Below the pieces are notes generated by a model. That model was given only the letters and a program-made list of their open reading frames with translations. It ran no database searches and had not been told where the DNA came from. A stretch of DNA of 64,000 nt from Flavobacterium psychrophilum (lineage in GTDB: Bacteria > Bacteroidota > Bacteroidia > Flavobacteriales > Flavobacteriaceae). The position numbers and the translations under genes are program-made. Shown one piece after another: positions 43,954-52,307 of this stretch; position 1 is the stretch's first letter; the number at the start of each line of letters is the position of its first letter. The stretch covers positions 1 to 64,000 of the forward strand of contig CAMAWT010000012.1 in the NCBI GenBank assembly GCA_945862065.1. The letters run 5' to 3'.

Positions 43954-45120
43954 ATGAACGAAAATTTTAAAATGATTGCCAAAACCTTCTTTGGTTTTGA
44001 AGAAATATTAGCCAAAGAATTACAACAATTGGGCGCACAAGAAGTAGAACAAGGCACAAGAATGGTTAGTTTTAAAGGAGATAAAGGCTTTATGTACAAG
44101 GCAAACTTATCGTTGAGAACAGCATTAAAAATCTTAAAACCTATTTATTATTTCAGAGCTAACAACGATGCCAATCTTTACAAAGGAATTCAAAGCATGG
44201 ATTGGTCAAAATACCTTAATTCAAATCAAACTTTTGTAATTGACACCACCATTCATTCAGACAATTTCAAACATTCACAATTTGTATCACAAAAATGCAA
44301 AGATGCCATTGTTGATCAATTTAGAGAACGAACTGGGCAACGACCTAGCGTAGATAAAGACTTTCCAGACCTTCGCATCAATATTCATATAGACAAAGAC
44401 CAATGTTCTGTAGCGCTAGATACTTCCGGAAATTCACTACATCAACGTGGTTACAAAACAGCAACTAATATAGCTCCAATCAACGAAGTTCTTGCTGCCG
44501 GAATGTTACTCTTATCTGGTTGGGAAGGCAAAAGTGATTTTATGGATCCCATGTGCGGATCGGGAACCATCCTTGCAGAAGCTGCGATGATTGCGTGTAA
44601 TATTCCTGCCAACATCAACAGAAAAGAATTTGCATTCGAAAAATGGAACGACTGGGAAAACGATTTATTTGACCAAATTATTGATGCTTTAATGAAACGA
44701 ACCCGCGAATTTCATCATACTATAAAAGGGTTTGACAAAGCACCAAGCGCTGTCGAAAAAGCCAAAGCAAACATCAAAAATGCCAACCTAGAAGACTATG
44801 TAACGATTGAATTAGCCAATTTTTTTGAAAGTAAAAAAGAAAACCAAGGGCCGTTGCACGTTGTGTTTAATCCGCCTTATGGCGAACGTTTGGATATTGA
44901 AATGGAGCGTTTTTACAGGGAATTGGGCGATACTTTAAAATTGAATTATCCAAACACAAACGCGTGGTTTATTACCGCCAATTTGGAAGCCCTGAAATTT
45001 GTGGGTTTAAAACCTTCTAGAAAAATAAAATTATTCAACGGAAGTTTGGAAGCTCGTTTTGTAAAATATGAAATGTATGAAGGAAGCAAACGAACTAAAT
45101 TTCAGCAAAAAGAAGAATAA
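43954..45120 (+). CDS. THUMP-domain RNA (guanine-N2/RlmL-like) methyltransferase
   Basis: 388 residues: N-terminal ferredoxin-like and THUMP domain (~1-160; FGFEEILAKELQQLG), then a Rossmann methyltransferase with DPMCGSGTILAEAAMIA (motif I) at ~197-213 and the VVFNPPYGERL catalytic motif at ~302-312. Same class as the first half of RlmL, which methylates 23S rRNA G2445; the RlmK half is absent. Exact target base is inferred only. Confidence 0.9.
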   Translation: MNENFKMIAKTFFGFEEILAKELQQLGAQEVEQGTRMVSFKGDKGFMYKANLSLRTALKILKPIYYFRANNDANLYKGIQSMDWSKYLNSNQTFVIDTTIHSDNFKHSQFVSQKCKDAIVDQFRERTGQRPSVDKDFPDLRINIHIDKDQCSVALDTSGNSLHQRGYKTATNIAPINEVLAAGMLLLSGWEGKSDFMDPMCGSGTILAEAAMIACNIPANINRKEFAFEKWNDWENDLFDQIIDALMKRTREFHHTIKGFDKAPSAVEKAKANIKNANLEDYVTIELANFFESKKENQGPLHVVFNPPYGERLDIEMERFYRELGDTLKLNYPNTNAWFITANLEALKFVGLKPSRKIKLFNGSLEARFVKYEMYEGSKRTKFQQKEE

Positions 45121-45122
45121 AT

Positions 45123-45156
45123 AAAAAAAACTACTTAAATAAAGTAGTTTTTTTTG
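45123..45156. terminator. Terminator between THUMP methyltransferase and ferredoxin genes
   Basis: AAAAAAAACTAC / GTAGTTTTTTTT stem with a 9-nt loop, between convergent genes. Confidence 0.85.
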
Positions 45157-45157
45157 A

Positions 45158-45508
45158 TTACACATTATGCAAAAAGGCTTGCCTGTTCAACAAGGTTTCT
45201 TCGCTTTCAACATGATTATCATCTGGTATACAACAATCTACAGGGCATACGGCTGCACATTGTGGCTCTTCGTGAAAACCTTTACACTCTGTGCATTTAC
45301 CAGGTACAATGTAATAAACATCATCTGAAATTGGCGTTTGAGCTGCATCAGAATCTACTTCCGATCCATCAGGAAGTATAATTTTACCTTTTAATTTTGT
45401 TCCGTCTTTATAACGCCAATCATCAGCCCCTTCATAAATAGCCGTATTCGGACATTCAGGTTCACAAGCCCCACAATTGATACATTCGTCTGTTATAATT
45501 ATTGCCAT
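45158..45508 (-). CDS. 4Fe-4S dicluster ferredoxin
   Basis: 116 residues. First cluster C-x2-C-x2-C-x3-C in [17 protein letters not shown], second in [24 protein letters not shown] with a wider CxxC...C-x3-C spacing. Between them is a ~40-residue insert. This is the short Alvin-type (YfhL-like) ferredoxin seen in many Bacteroidota next to acyl-CoA reductase. It is divergent from that gene, as here. Electron partner unknown. Confidence 0.92.
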   Translation of the reverse strand: MAIIITDECINCGACEPECPNTAIYEGADDWRYKDGTKLKGKIILPDGSEVDSDAAQTPISDDVYYIVPGKCTECKGFHEEPQCAAVCPVDCCIPDDNHVESEETLLNRQAFLHNV

Positions 45509-45596
45509 TTTGTTTTATATATTTAAAGTTAACGAGTTATACATTTAAAATTAAATAACTTTTTTAACTTTTGGCTAATGCCTATTTACTTTTACT

Positions 45597-45604
45597 TATT
45601 TTTG
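45597..45604 (+). promoter_or_regulatory. -7 element of the acyl-CoA reductase gene
   Basis: TATTTTTG, TTTG 23 nt upstream, ~42 nt before the ATG at 45646. Confidence 0.55.
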
Positions 45605-45645
45605 TGCAAAATTACAATCAAATCTTGTCATAAACAAATAAACAA

Positions 45646-46704
45646 ATGTTACAAAACGATAAAATAAATTGTTTTACAGAACTTGGAAAATTTTTAAGCC
45701 AATTTTCTGAAAAAGAAAACCATATAAACCCTTCTGTTTTAAACAATGATTTGTTTTTTAATGACTTTGTTTCCTTAATTGAACTGTCTCAATCTCACAA
45801 TGGTTGGTTTACACCTGAACAAGTTTATTTTTCAATACAATCTTGGAGCCAGGCGCTTACAGATGAAAATTTACACCAATGGTTACATCCTTATAATTTT
45901 TATAAAGTGCAACCCAAAACAGTAGGTTTAATTTTAGCGGGTAATATTCCGTTAGTCGGCTTTCACGATTTTTTGAGTGTGATCATTTCTGGACATAATG
46001 TATTGGTAAAAACATCATCAAACGATCAAAAACTACTGCCTTTTTTAGCAAAATATTTAATTTCTGTAAATCCTGAAATGGAGAATTTTATCACTTTTAC
46101 AGAGGGTAAACTAGAAAATTTTGACGCCGTTATTGCCACAGGAAGTAACAATACAGCCCGCTATTTTGAATATTACTTCAAAGACAAGCCGAGCATTATA
46201 AGAAAAAACAGGAATTCGGTTGCTGTTTTAGATGGCAATGAAACTCAAGAACAATTAGTTGCATTAGGTGAAGATATTTTCAGGTATTTTGGATTAGGAT
46301 GCAGAAATGTATCAAAACTTTTTGTGCCAAAAGATTATAATTTCGATGCTTTTTTTAATGCTATATTTGCTTACAAAGATGTTATCTACTATGAAAAATA
46401 TGCTAATAATTACGATTACAACAAAGCTGTATTTTTAATGAGTAATTTTAAATTATTAGATAATGAATTCATCACTTTAAAAGAAGATTCAAGCTACTCC
46501 TCGCCTATTTCGTCCTTGTTTTACGAATATTACGAATCTATAGAAACCATAGAGGCAAGACTAAAAAACGATGCAGATCAAATTCAATGCATAGTTTCGA
46601 ATGATATTTTGTCAAATTCTATTCCGTTTGGAAAAACCCAATTACCAAATCTTTGGGATTATGCCGATAATGTTGATACGCTATCATTTTTATCTACCAT
46701 TTAA
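45646..46704 (+). CDS. Acyl-CoA reductase (LuxC-like)
   Basis: 352 residues of the LuxC/acyl-CoA reductase superfamily related to aldehyde dehydrogenases: VGLILAGNIPLVGFHDFLS at ~90-108, NVLVKTSS, AVIATGSNNTARYFEYYF, RNRNSVAVLDG, and FGLGCRNVSKLFVP with the likely catalytic Cys. It would reduce acyl-CoA to aldehyde. Placement between ferredoxin and serC is common in Flavobacteriaceae as I recall it; the physiological substrate is unknown. Confidence 0.85.
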   Translation: MLQNDKINCFTELGKFLSQFSEKENHINPSVLNNDLFFNDFVSLIELSQSHNGWFTPEQVYFSIQSWSQALTDENLHQWLHPYNFYKVQPKTVGLILAGNIPLVGFHDFLSVIISGHNVLVKTSSNDQKLLPFLAKYLISVNPEMENFITFTEGKLENFDAVIATGSNNTARYFEYYFKDKPSIIRKNRNSVAVLDGNETQEQLVALGEDIFRYFGLGCRNVSKLFVPKDYNFDAFFNAIFAYKDVIYYEKYANNYDYNKAVFLMSNFKLLDNEFITLKEDSSYSSPISSLFYEYYESIETIEARLKNDADQIQCIVSNDILSNSIPFGKTQLPNLWDYADNVDTLSFLSTI

Positions 46705-46833
46705 TTGACAAATCCGCAATTATTCTAAACACCTATAACGTTTTCGTTAAAAAGACATCCTAATTATTGCATTTTAATTAGTCCTTCTTTTTGAATGATT
46801 TCCGAGATTTGCATTCTAATTTATGATATTACC

Positions 46834-47904
46834 ATGAAAAAACACAATTACAGCGCAGGACCATGTATTCTTCCTCAAGAAGTCTTCGAAAAATCGGCGA
46901 AAGCCATTTTAAACTTTAATGATTCGGGTTTATCATTGTTAGAAATGTCACATAGAAGTAACGATTTTGTTGATATAATGGAAGAAGCTAGAGCGCTAGT
47001 TTTGGAACTTTTAGGACTTGAAGGAAAAGGATATCAAGCATTATTTTTGGCAGGTGGTGCAAGTTTGGAATTTTTAATGGTGCCTTATAATTTGATGAAA
47101 CTAGACGGAAAAGCTGCTTATCTCGACACAGGTACTTGGGCAAATAATGCTATAAAAGAAGCGCAATTATTTGGAACAACAGAAGTAGTTGCCTCTTCAA
47201 AAAAAGCCAATTATAATTTTATTCCAAAAGAATATTCTATTTCTCCTGATGCTTCTTATTTTCATTGCACCAGCAACAATACCATTTTTGGAACACAAAT
47301 GAAATCATTTCCAGAAACGAACATTCCTGTAGTATGCGATATGAGTTCGGATATTTTTTCAAAAGTATTGGATTTTTCAAAGTTTGATTTAATATACGCC
47401 GGCGCTCAAAAAAATATGGGGCCAGCAGGAACTACATTGATTGTTGTAAAAGAAGAAATTTTAGGTAAATCGGGACGAATAATTCCAAGTATGCTTGATT
47501 ATGAAAAACACATCAAAGCAGAAAGCATGTACAATACGCCACCCGTTTTCCCTATTTATGCCTCTTTATTAACCTTGCAATGGCTGAAAAACCTTGGCGG
47601 AATTGCTGCCATTGAAAAAATTAATGAAGCAAAAGCTACTTTATTGTATAATGAAATTGATAGAAATCCATTATTTAAAGGATCTGCTGCTATTGAAGAC
47701 AGAAGTATTATGAATGCGACTTTCTTATTAAATGATGAAACCCACGCTCCAGTTTTTGACAAAATGTGGAAAGAAGCTGGTATTTCTGGTTTACCAGGAC
47801 ATCGCTCGGTGGGTGGTTACAGAGCTTCCATGTACAACGCTTTACCAATTGAAAGTGTTCAAGTATTGGTTGATGTGATGCAGGCTTTGGAGAAGGCAGT
47901 TTAA
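46834..47904 (+). CDS. serC: Phosphoserine aminotransferase
   Basis: 356 residues from MKKHNYSAGPCILP, the typical start of SerC. The frame reaches back to 46795, but only this ATG gives the family N-terminus. PLP lysine in YAGAQKNMGPAGTT, and SGLPGHRSVGGYRASMYNA near the C-terminus. It makes 3-phosphoserine in serine synthesis (and acts in pyridoxal synthesis in some bacteria). It is followed by serA, so the first two steps of serine synthesis are together. Confidence 0.96.
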   Translation: MKKHNYSAGPCILPQEVFEKSAKAILNFNDSGLSLLEMSHRSNDFVDIMEEARALVLELLGLEGKGYQALFLAGGASLEFLMVPYNLMKLDGKAAYLDTGTWANNAIKEAQLFGTTEVVASSKKANYNFIPKEYSISPDASYFHCTSNNTIFGTQMKSFPETNIPVVCDMSSDIFSKVLDFSKFDLIYAGAQKNMGPAGTTLIVVKEEILGKSGRIIPSMLDYEKHIKAESMYNTPPVFPIYASLLTLQWLKNLGGIAAIEKINEAKATLLYNEIDRNPLFKGSAAIEDRSIMNATFLLNDETHAPVFDKMWKEAGISGLPGHRSVGGYRASMYNALPIESVQVLVDVMQALEKAV

Positions 47905-47969
47905 AATTAAAATAATAATCCAGATTGAATTATTTATTCTTTAAATTTTTCAATAATTAAAAATAAAAA

Positions 47970-48920
47970 ATGAAAGTATTAGCAAACGATGGAATATCAG
48001 ATAGTGGAATTAAAGCTTTAGAACTTGGCGGATTTGAAGTAATTACCACCAAAGTAGCACAAGAGCAAGTTGCCAATTATATCAATGCAAATAACGTAAA
48101 AGTACTCTTGGTTCGTAGCGCAACAAAAGTTAGAAAAGACATTATTGATGCGTGCCCGGGACTACAAATTATTGGTCGAGGTGGTGTTGGAATGGATAAC
48201 ATTGATGTAGATTATGCTCGTGAAAACGGCAAGCATGTCATCAATACGCCAGGTGCATCCTCTGAAAGTGTGGCCGAACTGGTTTTTTCACACCTTTTTA
48301 GCGGTGTTCGCTTTTTGCATGATTCAAACAGAAACATGCCTTTGGAAGGCGATACTAATTTTGAAGGTCTCAAAAAAGCGTATGCAAACGGAATTGAATT
48401 AAGAGGAAAAACAATCGGAATCATTGGTTTTGGTAGAATTGGTCAAGCGGTGGCAAAAATGGCTTTGGGTCTTGGCATGAAAGTAATTGCTGCAGATACT
48501 TTCATAGAAAAAGCAACCATTAAAGTCGATTTTTTTACAGGTGATTCAATAAGTATTGACATATCCACCCAACCTTTTGAAGAAGTTATAGCGCAATCAG
48601 ATTTTATTTCGCTTCACGTACCTGCTCAAAAAGAATATGTAATTGGTGCTGCAGAATTTGCAAAAATGAAAGACGGCGTAGGTATTGTAAATGCTTCTCG
48701 CGGAGGCGTTATTGATGAAGTTGCTTTGCTAGATGCATTGGATTCTAAAAAAGTATTATTTGCCGGATTGGATGTTTTTGAAAACGAACCCACTCCAGAA
48801 ATAAAAATATTAATGCACCCATATATTTCGTTGACACCTCACATTGGTGCAGCAACTTTGGAAGCCCAAGACAGAATTGGAACCGAGTTGGCAGATCAAA
48901 TTAGTGCCCTTTTGAAATAA
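47970..48920 (+). CDS. serA: D-3-phosphoglycerate dehydrogenase (short form)
   Basis: 316 residues, D-2-hydroxyacid dehydrogenase fold. NAD motif GIIGFGRIGQAVAKMA at ~150-165, catalytic Arg in VNASRGGVIDE, Glu in DVFENEP and His in LTPHIGAATLEAQ. No C-terminal ACT domain, so feedback control by serine through that domain is not expected. Downstream of serC by 65 bp; serine synthesis is the likely pathway. Confidence 0.9.
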   Translation: MKVLANDGISDSGIKALELGGFEVITTKVAQEQVANYINANNVKVLLVRSATKVRKDIIDACPGLQIIGRGGVGMDNIDVDYARENGKHVINTPGASSESVAELVFSHLFSGVRFLHDSNRNMPLEGDTNFEGLKKAYANGIELRGKTIGIIGFGRIGQAVAKMALGLGMKVIAADTFIEKATIKVDFFTGDSISIDISTQPFEEVIAQSDFISLHVPAQKEYVIGAAEFAKMKDGVGIVNASRGGVIDEVALLDALDSKKVLFAGLDVFENEPTPEIKILMHPYISLTPHIGAATLEAQDRIGTELADQISALLK

Positions 48921-48940
48921 TTAATTTTGAATATATCATT

Positions 48941-48976
48941 AAAAATTCCGAAGATAGAAACTTCGGAATTTTTTTT
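48941..48976 (+). terminator. Terminator after serA
   Basis: ATTCCGAAG / CTTCGGAAT stem, 7-nt loop, long T-run. Confidence 0.9.
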
Positions 48977-49007
48977 GCTTTTATAGGTTATTATTGTTCA
49001 AATAAAT

Positions 49008-49015
49008 TATTTTTG
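49008..49015 (+). promoter_or_regulatory. -7 element of the DUF6787 gene
   Basis: TATTTTTG, 16 nt before the ATG at 49032. Confidence 0.55.
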
Positions 49016-49031
49016 TAGTTTTACTAAAATA

Positions 49032-49352
49032 ATGGAGAAATTAAAAAAACGTTGGGGCATTACAAAAAATTGGCAATTTTATGTCATTTTTGCTGTTTTT
49101 GCCATAACCGGTTCAGCCTCCGCATTTTTATCAAAACCCGTAACCAATTACATCGGAATAACAAAAGAATACGTTGGTTTTTGGTACCTTCCCATCCGAT
49201 TAATCATCCTCTTCCCTATTTATCAAGTACTTTTGGTATTAATTGGCTACTTATTTGGTCAATTTACCTTTTTTTGGACATTCGAAAAAAAGATGTTAAA
49301 AGCAATGAAACTTGGTTTTATAGCCGATTTTTTCGAAAAAAAAACAAAATAA
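49032..49352 (+). CDS. DUF6787 family membrane protein
   Basis: 106 residues, begins MEKLKKRWGITKNWQ and has two membrane helices (FYVIFAVFAITGSASAFLSK, IILFPIYQVLLVLIGYLFG), then FTFFWTFEKKMLKAM. Matches DUF6787 of Flavobacteriia; function unknown. It ends just before repeat copy H. Confidence 0.75.
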   Translation: MEKLKKRWGITKNWQFYVIFAVFAITGSASAFLSKPVTNYIGITKEYVGFWYLPIRLIILFPIYQVLLVLIGYLFGQFTFFWTFEKKMLKAMKLGFIADFFEKKTK

Positions 49353-49366
49353 TTGTACGATTTTTT

Positions 49367-49468
49367 AGAAGCACACAACCACTTTTCAGTTGAAACCAAG
49401 TCCCGCTTTCGCCTTTATCTCCTTCGCCCTACGGGACTTCAGGAGGATATCGGCTCTATCGGGGCTTA
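49367..49468 (-). repeat. Interspersed hairpin repeat, copy H
   Basis: Minus strand: AAGCCCCGAT, GAGCCGATATCC, inner stem CTCCT/AGGAG around CCC-GTA-GGG, AGATAAAGGCGAAAGCGGGAC, tail GTGTGCTTCT. On the head side lies ATTTTTCAG. It faces copy I as an inverted pair ~2.2 kb apart. Confidence 0.88.
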
Positions 49469-49609
49469 AATAGACCAATTATTTTTCAGATGAAGTTTTT
49501 TTAAGTTGCAATGTAATAGAGTTACAAAGTCATATAACAAAATCAAAAAACATACAAAAAAAACCCTTTCAGAATCACAAATTTGAAAGATTTTTTTTTA
49601 AAATTTTAA

Positions 49610-49756
49610 TTGATATTTTATTTTACTGTTACTTTTGTTACACCGAAGGATTTGTTCATTAGGCGGCGAATTTAATAGGTTCTATTAAACCCGATTTTGA
49701 ATGATCAACTTTCAGTCGCAACGAAACTCTAGCTGTTAACCACAGTTTTTTTTAAA
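49610..49756 (+). other. Possible orphan transcript region
   Basis: TTG (49610-49612), 17 nt, TACTTTTG (49630-49637) forms a promoter with no reading frame after it. Downstream is a hairpin TAATAG-GTT-CTATTA and a run of T residues at ~49747. The rest of the gap 49353-49770 is copy H and AT-rich DNA. Confidence 0.3.
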
Positions 49757-49770
49757 AAATTAATGTCTTA

Positions 49771-50484
49771 TTAATAATATTTTACAGATTTCAAGATTGT
49801 TGTTTCATTCAGTTTCGTAATTATCTCCACTCCGTAGTTATTATTTGTAAAAATAGCATCCGGCATTATTTTAGAATCTAAATTAATGTTAAGCAAAACT
49901 ACGTTAGAAAATTCTAAATTATTTACCACTTCTTTGTATCTTCCAATTAACTGATTTTCCATGATAATATTTTTAGCTTTTTCATTTATTGTGAAAGTGT
50001 AACTTACACCAGGATAGTTCAAATGAATTTTGTCTTTTGAGAACTTTATAACTATTTTATAAAAAAAGTTTGAATAAGGTTGTTTCAAAATATTTTTAAA
50101 GATTTTTTTTGTCAATTCGTCATTTCTTTCAACTTTAAAATGTGTTTCGTTCTTTTCCACATCATATTCGCCTATAAACTTTTGATTTGTATGATATAAA
50201 ATCGCACAAAGTTTTTTTATATTTGATTCATTTAAATTTTTTAAAGGAATAAAAGAATTGTAATTTTCATTCTCCATTAACTTATTTACAGTCGTGAATT
50301 TAATTTCTGGGAAGTCTAACTTTATTAATAAACTATCGGCGTAAATTCCATCTTGATCAATGAAATAATTTGACTTTGTTTCGTAGACAAAATTAATTTT
50401 TTTAAAATTAATTGGTTTTTCTTCAATCTGAGAAAACATTTCGAATGTAACCAAAACACAGCAAAATATAAGTGTTTTATTCAT
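49771..50484 (-). CDS. Secreted protein of unknown function
   Basis: 237 residues with a signal peptide (MNKTLIFCCVLVTFEMFSQ). The mature part is Lys/Asn/Ile-rich, mixed alpha-beta, without recognised motif or membrane segment. It has the look of a lineage-specific gene. Its leader (50485-50649) holds no gene. With the TPR lipoprotein gene upstream on the same strand it lies between repeat copies H and I. Confidence 0.65.
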   Translation of the reverse strand: MNKTLIFCCVLVTFEMFSQIEEKPINFKKINFVYETKSNYFIDQDGIYADSLLIKLDFPEIKFTTVNKLMENENYNSFIPLKNLNESNIKKLCAILYHTNQKFIGEYDVEKNETHFKVERNDELTKKIFKNILKQPYSNFFYKIVIKFSKDKIHLNYPGVSYTFTINEKAKNIIMENQLIGRYKEVVNNLEFSNVVLLNINLDSKIMPDAIFTNNNYGVEIITKLNETTILKSVKYY

Positions 50485-50649
50485 TTTTTAATTATTTACG
50501 TTTTTTTCAATAAAACTAGAGTTAACGTTTTCAGGCTTTGCGAGGTTGCGGACTTCGGTACCGATTATTTTCTGTTAAAGATAAAAATTCTTTCGAAACG
50601 TTAATTCCACTAAATTCCAGCTATATAAAAACAGCTTTAGTATGCTGTG

Positions 50650-51252
50650 CTAATTATCAGTTCCATTAAGCCACAAAGCAATTAATTCGGCTTTAGTTTT
50701 AAATTTGTATTCAGTTTTATACACTTTTAATATTTCGTTGTCTGGAAAATCTCGACTTATGTTTTTCAGTTCAAGTTCTGCTTTTTTATGTTCTCCTTTT
50801 GTTTCCAAAGCAGATAAATACTCCATTCGGAAGTTAAAATCCTTTTTCAGTTCGGTTTTCAATAAGTTTTCATATTCATTTAAACCAATTTTATAATTTT
50901 TTTCAGCTTCAGTTTTGTTTCCATCGATGTCAAAAAAAAGTCCACGTTGAATTTTCCATAAAGGCTGTTGTGGTTTTAGTTCAATCATTTTCGCATTATT
51001 TTTAATCGATTCTTTAATGTCTTTTTTCCAAGTCAAGAATTTACTTTTAGTATAATAAGCATTAAAATAACTTCCGTCAATTTCGATAGCTTTGTCAACC
51101 AAAACTAAACAACTGTCAATTTTTACATTTTCATCTTGATTAGATTTCATAAAAAAATCGTTAGCTTTTTTTACTAAATCTTTGGCTTCTTTTTCTTGTC
51201 CATTACAAGAAACAATCGATAAAAATATTGTCAGAATAAGTAGTTTTTTCAT
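50650..51252 (-). CDS. TPR-like lipoprotein
   Basis: 200 residues with a lipoprotein signal (MKKLLILTIFLSIVSC, Cys16; CNGQEKEAKDL after it). Helical repeats follow in TPR style: CLVLVDKAIEIDGSYFNAYYTKSKFL, then NKTEAEKNYKIGLNEYENLL, then GEHKKAELELKNISRDFPDN. TPRs bind partner proteins; the partner is unknown. Lineage-specific, between copies H and I. Confidence 0.7.
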   Translation of the reverse strand: MKKLLILTIFLSIVSCNGQEKEAKDLVKKANDFFMKSNQDENVKIDSCLVLVDKAIEIDGSYFNAYYTKSKFLTWKKDIKESIKNNAKMIELKPQQPLWKIQRGLFFDIDGNKTEAEKNYKIGLNEYENLLKTELKKDFNFRMEYLSALETKGEHKKAELELKNISRDFPDNEILKVYKTEYKFKTKAELIALWLNGTDN

Positions 51253-51436
51253 TTTAGTATTTTTGGTCGGATATCATACAACTAATCAATACACAAAAGT
51301 TCTCCCTCTTTTAACATTCTCTTTTTGGCAAATAACTTCAAAACAGTTTTGTGCTTTGTATGTTTTTCAAAATTAAGAAAAATATTTAATTGTGGTGATT
51401 TTATTTGAGGTATTTTTGAAATTTAAAATCATTTTG

Positions 51437-51489
51437 AGATTCCTACGGAATGACAAACTTTGTCAATGGTAATTTCAATATCAATATCA
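51437..51489. repeat. Short repeat with inverted copy at 29854-29908
   Basis: AGATTCCTACGGAATGACAA followed by ACTTTGTCAATGGTAAT and ATCAAT-type repeats, the inverse of the block near 29854-29908 (ATTGACATTGCCAAAGT, TTTGTCATTCC). Internal dyad ATTCC/GGAAT. Confidence 0.6.
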
Positions 51490-51572
51490 AAAATCAATTG
51501 GATTAACCACAAATTTACTATGTCTGTTCGCTTTGTTCGAGTCAAAAATTAAAACAAATTTGAAATTCTGAA

Positions 51573-51625
51573 AACTGTAAACTGAGACTGAAAACTGAGA
51601 CTGAAAACTGCTACTGAAAAACTAC
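51573..51625. repeat. 13-bp tandem repeat
   Basis: Three head-to-tail units of GACTGAAAACTGA type followed by a variant (TACTGAAAAACTA). It runs into the head of copy I. The gap 51253-51755 has no gene: it holds this, the inverted short repeat and copy I. Confidence 0.65.
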
Positions 51626-51635
51626 TTGTCAATCT

Positions 51636-51736
51636 TAGCCCCGACAGAGCCGATATCCTACTGAAGTCCCGTAGGGCGAAGTAGATAAAGGCGATGGCGG
51701 GACAAAATGTGTTATGAAACTTGCTTGTGTGCTTCT
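51636..51736 (+). repeat. Interspersed hairpin repeat, copy I
   Basis: Plus strand: TAGCCCCGAC, GAGCCGATATCC, inner stem CTACT/AGTAG around CCC-GTA-GGG, AGATAAAGGCGATGGCGGGAC, tail GTGTGCTTCTAAAA. CTGAAAAAC lies on its head side. Confidence 0.9.
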
Positions 51737-51755
51737 AAAAAAAAATAAAACTAAC

Positions 51756-52307
51756 TTATTTGTTATGCTCTATGATTTCGGATAATAGTTTTTTGGCGCG
51801 TAGTAGTTTTATTTTAATGTTGCTTAAGGGTTCGTTGCGTTGGTCTGCTATTTCTTGGTAGCTCATTTCTTGAAAATAACGTAGTTGTATGATTTCTTGG
51901 TAATGTGGCTTTAGTTGTTTGATGTATTGCAAAAGTTGGGACAGGTTTTGCTCGGTAATAAGTTCGTCTTCTGCAGAGGGTGAACTGTCGGCAACGTTGT
52001 ATGCTTGTAGGTTTTCGTTATCGGTTATTTCAATGGTATGTGTTGCCTTTTTTTTGCGTAATAGGTCGATGTGCACATTTTTTGCAATGGCAATAAGCCA
52101 GGTATTGAATTGGTATTCTGAATTGTAATTGTGTAGTTTATCGAACGCTTTTGAAAAGGTTTCGATGGTAATATCTTCTGTATCTGTTTCGTTTTCAGTA
52201 CGTTTCAGCATGAACCCAAAGACTTCATTCCAGTAATGATCTAGCAAATAGGTAAAGGCTGTTTGATCTCCTTTTTTGGCTTTTTCTATATATTGTTTTA
52301 CTTCCAA
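51756..52307 (-). CDS. ECF-type RNA polymerase sigma factor
   Basis: 183 residues. Sigma region 2 (HYWNEVFGFMLKRTENETDTEDITIETFSKAFDKL, NTWLIAIAKNVHIDLLRKKK) and region 4 helix-turn-helix (LKPHYQEIIQLRYFQEMSYQEIADQ). Its start overlaps the end of the glycosyltransferase gene by 10 bp, so translation is probably coupled. No anti-sigma gene is next to it. Confidence 0.9.
   Translation of the reverse strand: MEVKQYIEKAKKGDQTAFTYLLDHYWNEVFGFMLKRTENETDTEDITIETFSKAFDKLHNYNSEYQFNTWLIAIAKNVHIDLLRKKKATHTIEITDNENLQAYNVADSSPSAEDELITEQNLSQLLQYIKQLKPHYQEIIQLRYFQEMSYQEIADQRNEPLSNIKIKLLRAKKLLSEIIEHNK

Noticed and set aside
49353..51755. Defence island or toxin-antitoxin pair between copies H and I
   Set aside because: The two genes encode a secreted protein and a TPR lipoprotein with export signals; no nuclease, toxin or antitoxin motif is seen.
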